Assembly: GCA_035236585.1 (NCBI GenBank)
Contig: CP141136.1
Location: 54,949,136 to 55,013,135 of the forward strand
Source: Warburgia ugandensis
Lineage: Eukaryota; Streptophyta; Magnoliopsida; Canellales; Canellaceae
Reading direction: 5' to 3'
DNA length: 64,000 nt
A program made the position numbers and the translations under genes. Each line of letters opens with the position of its first letter. Position 1 is the first letter of the stretch. The notes under the pieces are model-generated. The model worked only from the letters and a program-made list of their open reading frames with translations. It did not search any database and had not been told where the DNA came from. Of the stretch, positions 60,404 to 64,000 are shown piece after piece.

Positions 60404-61789
60404 GCAAGCTTTTGCTTGTGTAGGTGGAATAAGTAGCTATTTTGTCACACAATTCATGATTTACATAAATCGATGCATTTTAACAATATATCATACTTAA
60501 ATAAACATCATGTTGTTTCCAAAGTGCTCATGCCAAAATTATAAGTTCTTAGATAGTACCATTATAAAATAAATTTACATGTGCAATTCATTATAGCTGA
60601 TGAATCTTAGTCTATCGAGGTTTCAATGAATATTATCATTGCCTTATCTTTTCTTGAGGATTTAAGCATTCTAAGCTTTTTCTTTTCTTGAACATTTAAT
60701 TTATACTAAGATTGTTTTTCATTGATAGTCACACAAGCATTCTGCATTTATTCACGACATACAGTTCTTCTAGATCATTCACCACACATGATTATTCAAG
60801 TTATCCTTATAAATGTCTAAGATGTTTGTCATTCGATAGTTAAATGAGTGAGGTATCTAACCTCTTCAATATCATGTGTTAAGATAGTTATTTAACATCT
60901 TTTTCTTCGCGAACCCAATGCAATTTCATATGCAAGAACAAATCAATATATGATCATGTTAAAATCACTCATAATGCTCGACTAATTTGACACCTAGTAA
61001 GTTGACCATGGTAAAACCGTTAGTTAAGGAAAAATCAACATGAAATATAATACTAATAATAAATCCACTAGCTAGGTGTAAGCCTTAAAGTAAGATGTTG
61101 ATAAAAGATGAAGTTAGACAATAAGGCCAAAGAGTATACTATATGCTCAAAGTCTAGTCATTAGAAAACCAACATTTGTTAATTCTTCAATCTAGAAAAA
61201 CCAAAAGCTATTTGTGGTTTTCAAAGCATAATCAATCAATTCATAAGTGCAACTAATTCTTTCTACATTGAATCAAGCTAAAATCATAAATGTGAAATTC
61301 AGTCTCATATACGTGAGGTGCAATCCATGAGTAAAGGTTAGTGATCTCAAATCATCCTCAATGTCTAAAAGAATTTGATAGGTCTATCAAACCAATGTAC
61401 TCAAAACAAATGAAGCTAAATGAAGGTGTGTAGCTCTCAATCCGAAAAGCACAAATCCATGCCCACATCATCGTAGAAAACTAATCACTCCAATCATGGT
61501 GGCATACAGTCCTACCACCCAAGACGAGGTCTAAACTCATGAGAAATGACCTACATAACATCAACACGCAGACGCATGTGCTCGTAGGGCTCTATCATCA
61601 CTCACTGGCGATAATCATGGCCTCTACATCTGCTCGTGGATACCTACATGAATCATGACTCACCAAACCTCATGGGGGCTACCCGGCTACCTCTCAAAAC
61701 ACTTTCCCATGAGAATGTACTCCTACTAGCCGCCTTCTCTATTGTAAGATTGATATCAATATCATCTCAGAGGTTAGTGGCCAACTACA

Positions 61790-62150
61790 CCTTCTAGCAT
61801 AGGTTCTCCAAGACTTACAATGGCTCGTAGCACGCTTGCCTCGGTCTTATGATCATCTTAAACATGCCTGCCTCCAAGTCTTACTATGCTCTAGTCATGG
61901 CCTCCAATCTTATGGTACTCGTAGAGCACCTGCCAAGTGATCTGGGACTTAGGACACTCCAAGAGTAACTACCTAAAATATCAATGAAATCCTATCTACA
62001 AGGACTTACAACTGCTCATGGAGTGCCTCCCTAAGCATCAACAAATTTGCATCCATCAGGATTTACAACTATTCGTTGAGTGCCCTCCCAAGTCATAAAT
62101 CATCAGGGTTGACTATTCATAGAGTGCCTGCCTAAACCATAAGTTATATA
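61790..62150 (-). repeat. Degenerate 65-75 bp tandem repeats in LTR 4
   Basis: Words (A/G)GGACTTACAACTGCTCATGGAGTGCC, TCCCTAAGCATCA and close variants recur at about 62010, 62060 and 62105. Weaker copies (GACTTACAATGGCTCGTAGC, CTCGTAGAGCACCTGCC) lie at 61810 and 61918. The same style (CACAACTGCCTGG, CACAACTGCCTACC) appears as two short copies at 46750-46785 in LTR 2. Confidence 0.7.
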
Positions 62151-64000
62151 CATCTCCAAAATCATTTCATGAAAATAAAATTGATATTTCAAAGTTTTAT
62201 GAGAAACCATTCAAATCTATTCATTTTCAACCCATATTCTCAACAAGCTATAAAAACATATCTTCACCAGCATTCAAAACACATAGTCTTTATTCATAAA
62301 TTAGATAATGCTCTTTCAGTTCTCAAAAGTTTACATCCAACACAATGATTACAAAAGGTGAATCTTTAAACAATATCTTAAAAGTGCTTATCACTAAGTG
62401 GACCATAATTAAACTAGTGATAAAGCCTTTATTTATAAAGATACTCATGTGACAACTTATGGAAATGGCTTGTAAATATCTATAGTATGTCCATGGCATT
62501 TAAAATATTCTTTCCAAGTTTAAATGTGAATCATTTCATGTGATTATAGTCATTTCCAGTCCTACATATCAATAGCTAATTCCATTTCAATGAATAGTAG
62601 TCAAATCATGTTAAAGTGAACCTAATTAAGGGCTACTTTTACACAATTTTTATTATGTATCTTAGCTTTCAAGACCTTAAGATTATTCCCTAAGCATCTA
62701 TTCATGAATACAAACTATGAGCTAATATGTTAAATTTTCTTCCATCAAGTTACAAGTATGACATCTTCTAGCACATTTGCTTAGGTCTTCCTATAATTCA
62801 AAAACTTATGAGCTACTCTAAAATCCTTACTTTATTGTTGATATACTTATTAATATTTCATATTGTTCATGGCATGCCAAATATTATCGTATCAATATAC
62901 AAGTCCTTGTGTCTAAGTAGCATGCATAAGATAAAACATTGTTTAAGGTACTACAATGTCCACTTAAAGTATAAGTTCAAAATTAAGGTAGGCAATCAGG
63001 TTACTCATTTGTCATAATGTTATAATTGGGATAAAATAAGTGTTTAAAGTTCACTTCACATTTGTAGCTAATCCAAATGTATATCATGTTTCTAAGTATT
63101 ATCAACATTGCCCAAATATGTATATACAAAGTTCCAATCAATGAGTATGTTAGTTATTCTTTTGTTTGGACGTTACGACTAGGGTAACAGTAACATTATA
63201 TATTTAAACTAGCCATTTCATTTTTTATTTGATAATTTAAAAGGTATCACAAGATAACTTCTAAATTTATCACATGCTTTTATAATTTTAGTAATTAAAG
63301 ACAGTACTTTGTGAATCATCATCTGCATTCAATCATTCTTATAAAGACATAACCATTATTAAACTTCCCAAAATAGCAATCTTAATCCACCTACCTCATA
63401 CGACGTTTATCCCGGGTTCTCTTATGTACCTCCTTTAGCTCGATTTGTTGATTGGCCAATTCGTAGGTTTCATAGTCAACCATTAATAGATGGCTTCGAT
63501 CGTGTCTCTCTCGCTAAGTTGATCTATAGCTCTAACCATGGAAATACTATAGATTAGAAAGAAATGTAGTGTATGATCTCACAAATCTAACACTAGATGG
63601 TCATCAATAGTTAGATCTTAGGAACAGGCTAGATATGTAATTGTTATAGGGGTCTAGTGATAGATCTATGGTTAGATCAAAATGAGTACTTGAATCAGGT
63701 ATGGACCTAAGGGTATGTTCCCTAATATACAGTTAGATCAAGATGAAAGGCTAGATCTAATCACATATCAGATGATTTGGTGTGAATACTACATCCAGAC
63801 TTAAAAGGTGAGCCCATATTGATCACATATCTAGGTACTTAGTGATTAGTTTATGGTTGAATCATCTCACAAGTGTGGATCAATCAAAGATTTGATGTTT
63901 CAATGACCAATCTAAGATTAGATCACTATACATAGATCAAATCAACCATAGATCTGATTTCTAGTGACTGATCAATACTCAGATTGTGGTGAATGGAATA

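Larger units (their letters stand above)
59851..64000 (-). mobile_element. LTR 4, long gypsy (Tekay-type) LTR, runs off the window
   Basis: The plus-strand boundary TGTGAAACCCTGGG at 59851 matches the terminus of solo LTR 2 (TGTGACGACCCAGG). The shared block CCCAAGTGTCATTT follows at about 59970. The hairpin at 60376-60401 corresponds to that of solo LTR 1 in opposite orientation. A GAGGTAGGTGG donor-like site (complement near 63390) and GATC-rich text towards 64000 fit the 5' part of such an LTR. No second end is in the window, so it is at least 4.1 kb and is a solo LTR or the 3' LTR of a minus-strand element. It interrupts the copia protease. Confidence 0.75.

Overview
The window looks like heterochromatic or intergenic DNA of a flowering plant. 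It is AT-rich and contains no recognisable host gene, rRNA, tRNA or CRISPR array. Almost everything identifiable is a transposable element of a plant type: Ty3/gypsy chromovirus (Tekay/Del-like), Athila/Tat-like gypsy, Ty1/copia, CACTA (En/Spm) with TNP1- and TNP2-like genes, LINEs of the kind with a (GAT)n tail, and a tRNA-derived Au-like SINE. Telomere-like words are of the plant TTTAGGG type. The species cannot be named from this. All element coding regions are broken by stops or frameshifts except a 257-codon LINE reverse-transcriptase tail.

Layout. 1-7.6 kb: an old LINE endonuclease fragment (minus), two unidentified short ORFs and a TG microsatellite. 7.7-27.5 kb: one minus-strand Tekay-like element, here called G1. 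It has a 3' LTR (7668-8397), then integrase, RNase H, RT, protease and gag zinc-finger remnants read towards higher coordinates. It is cut twice inside integrase. The first cut holds a three-deep nest of one repeat family (called R1): D (9294-17011) contains B (10828-16635), which contains A (12953-15903), which contains a SINE. The second cut (17209-24823) holds an Athila/Tat-like internal region with a gag zinc knuckle, followed by another R1 copy (E). 27.5-35.3 kb: an Athila/Tat-like minus-strand remnant (H), interrupted by a solo LTR (30423-33401, target duplication GCTTC) and by a young 5'-truncated LINE (34309-35155, 17-bp target duplication). 35.3-38.5 kb: a Tekay-type LTR (LTR3), possibly the 5' LTR of G1.

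39.9-56.4 kb: a 16.4-kb CACTA element bounded by CACTACTAC and its complement. It holds a TNP1-like gene with a C-terminal Ulp1-type protease domain and a TNP2 transposase gene, both minus and both dead. Between them lie an R1 fragment, a C-rich minisatellite split by a solo LTR (45807-48329, target duplication TCCCT), and a kilobase-scale tandem array mixing CACTA terminal-type motifs with telomere-like words. 57.6-59.85 kb: a copia element (LTR end, tRNA-Met-type primer site, gag, start of protease), cut off by another long Tekay-type LTR that runs off the window end.

The elements can be ordered by nesting. G1, H and the CACTA element are old. R1 copies inserted into G1 and into each other. 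The solo LTRs and the 34.3-kb LINE are the youngest, with perfect target duplications and, for the solo LTRs, retained CpG-rich blocks. There is no functional gene network to describe; the biological content is the insertion history and some unusual repeat structures.
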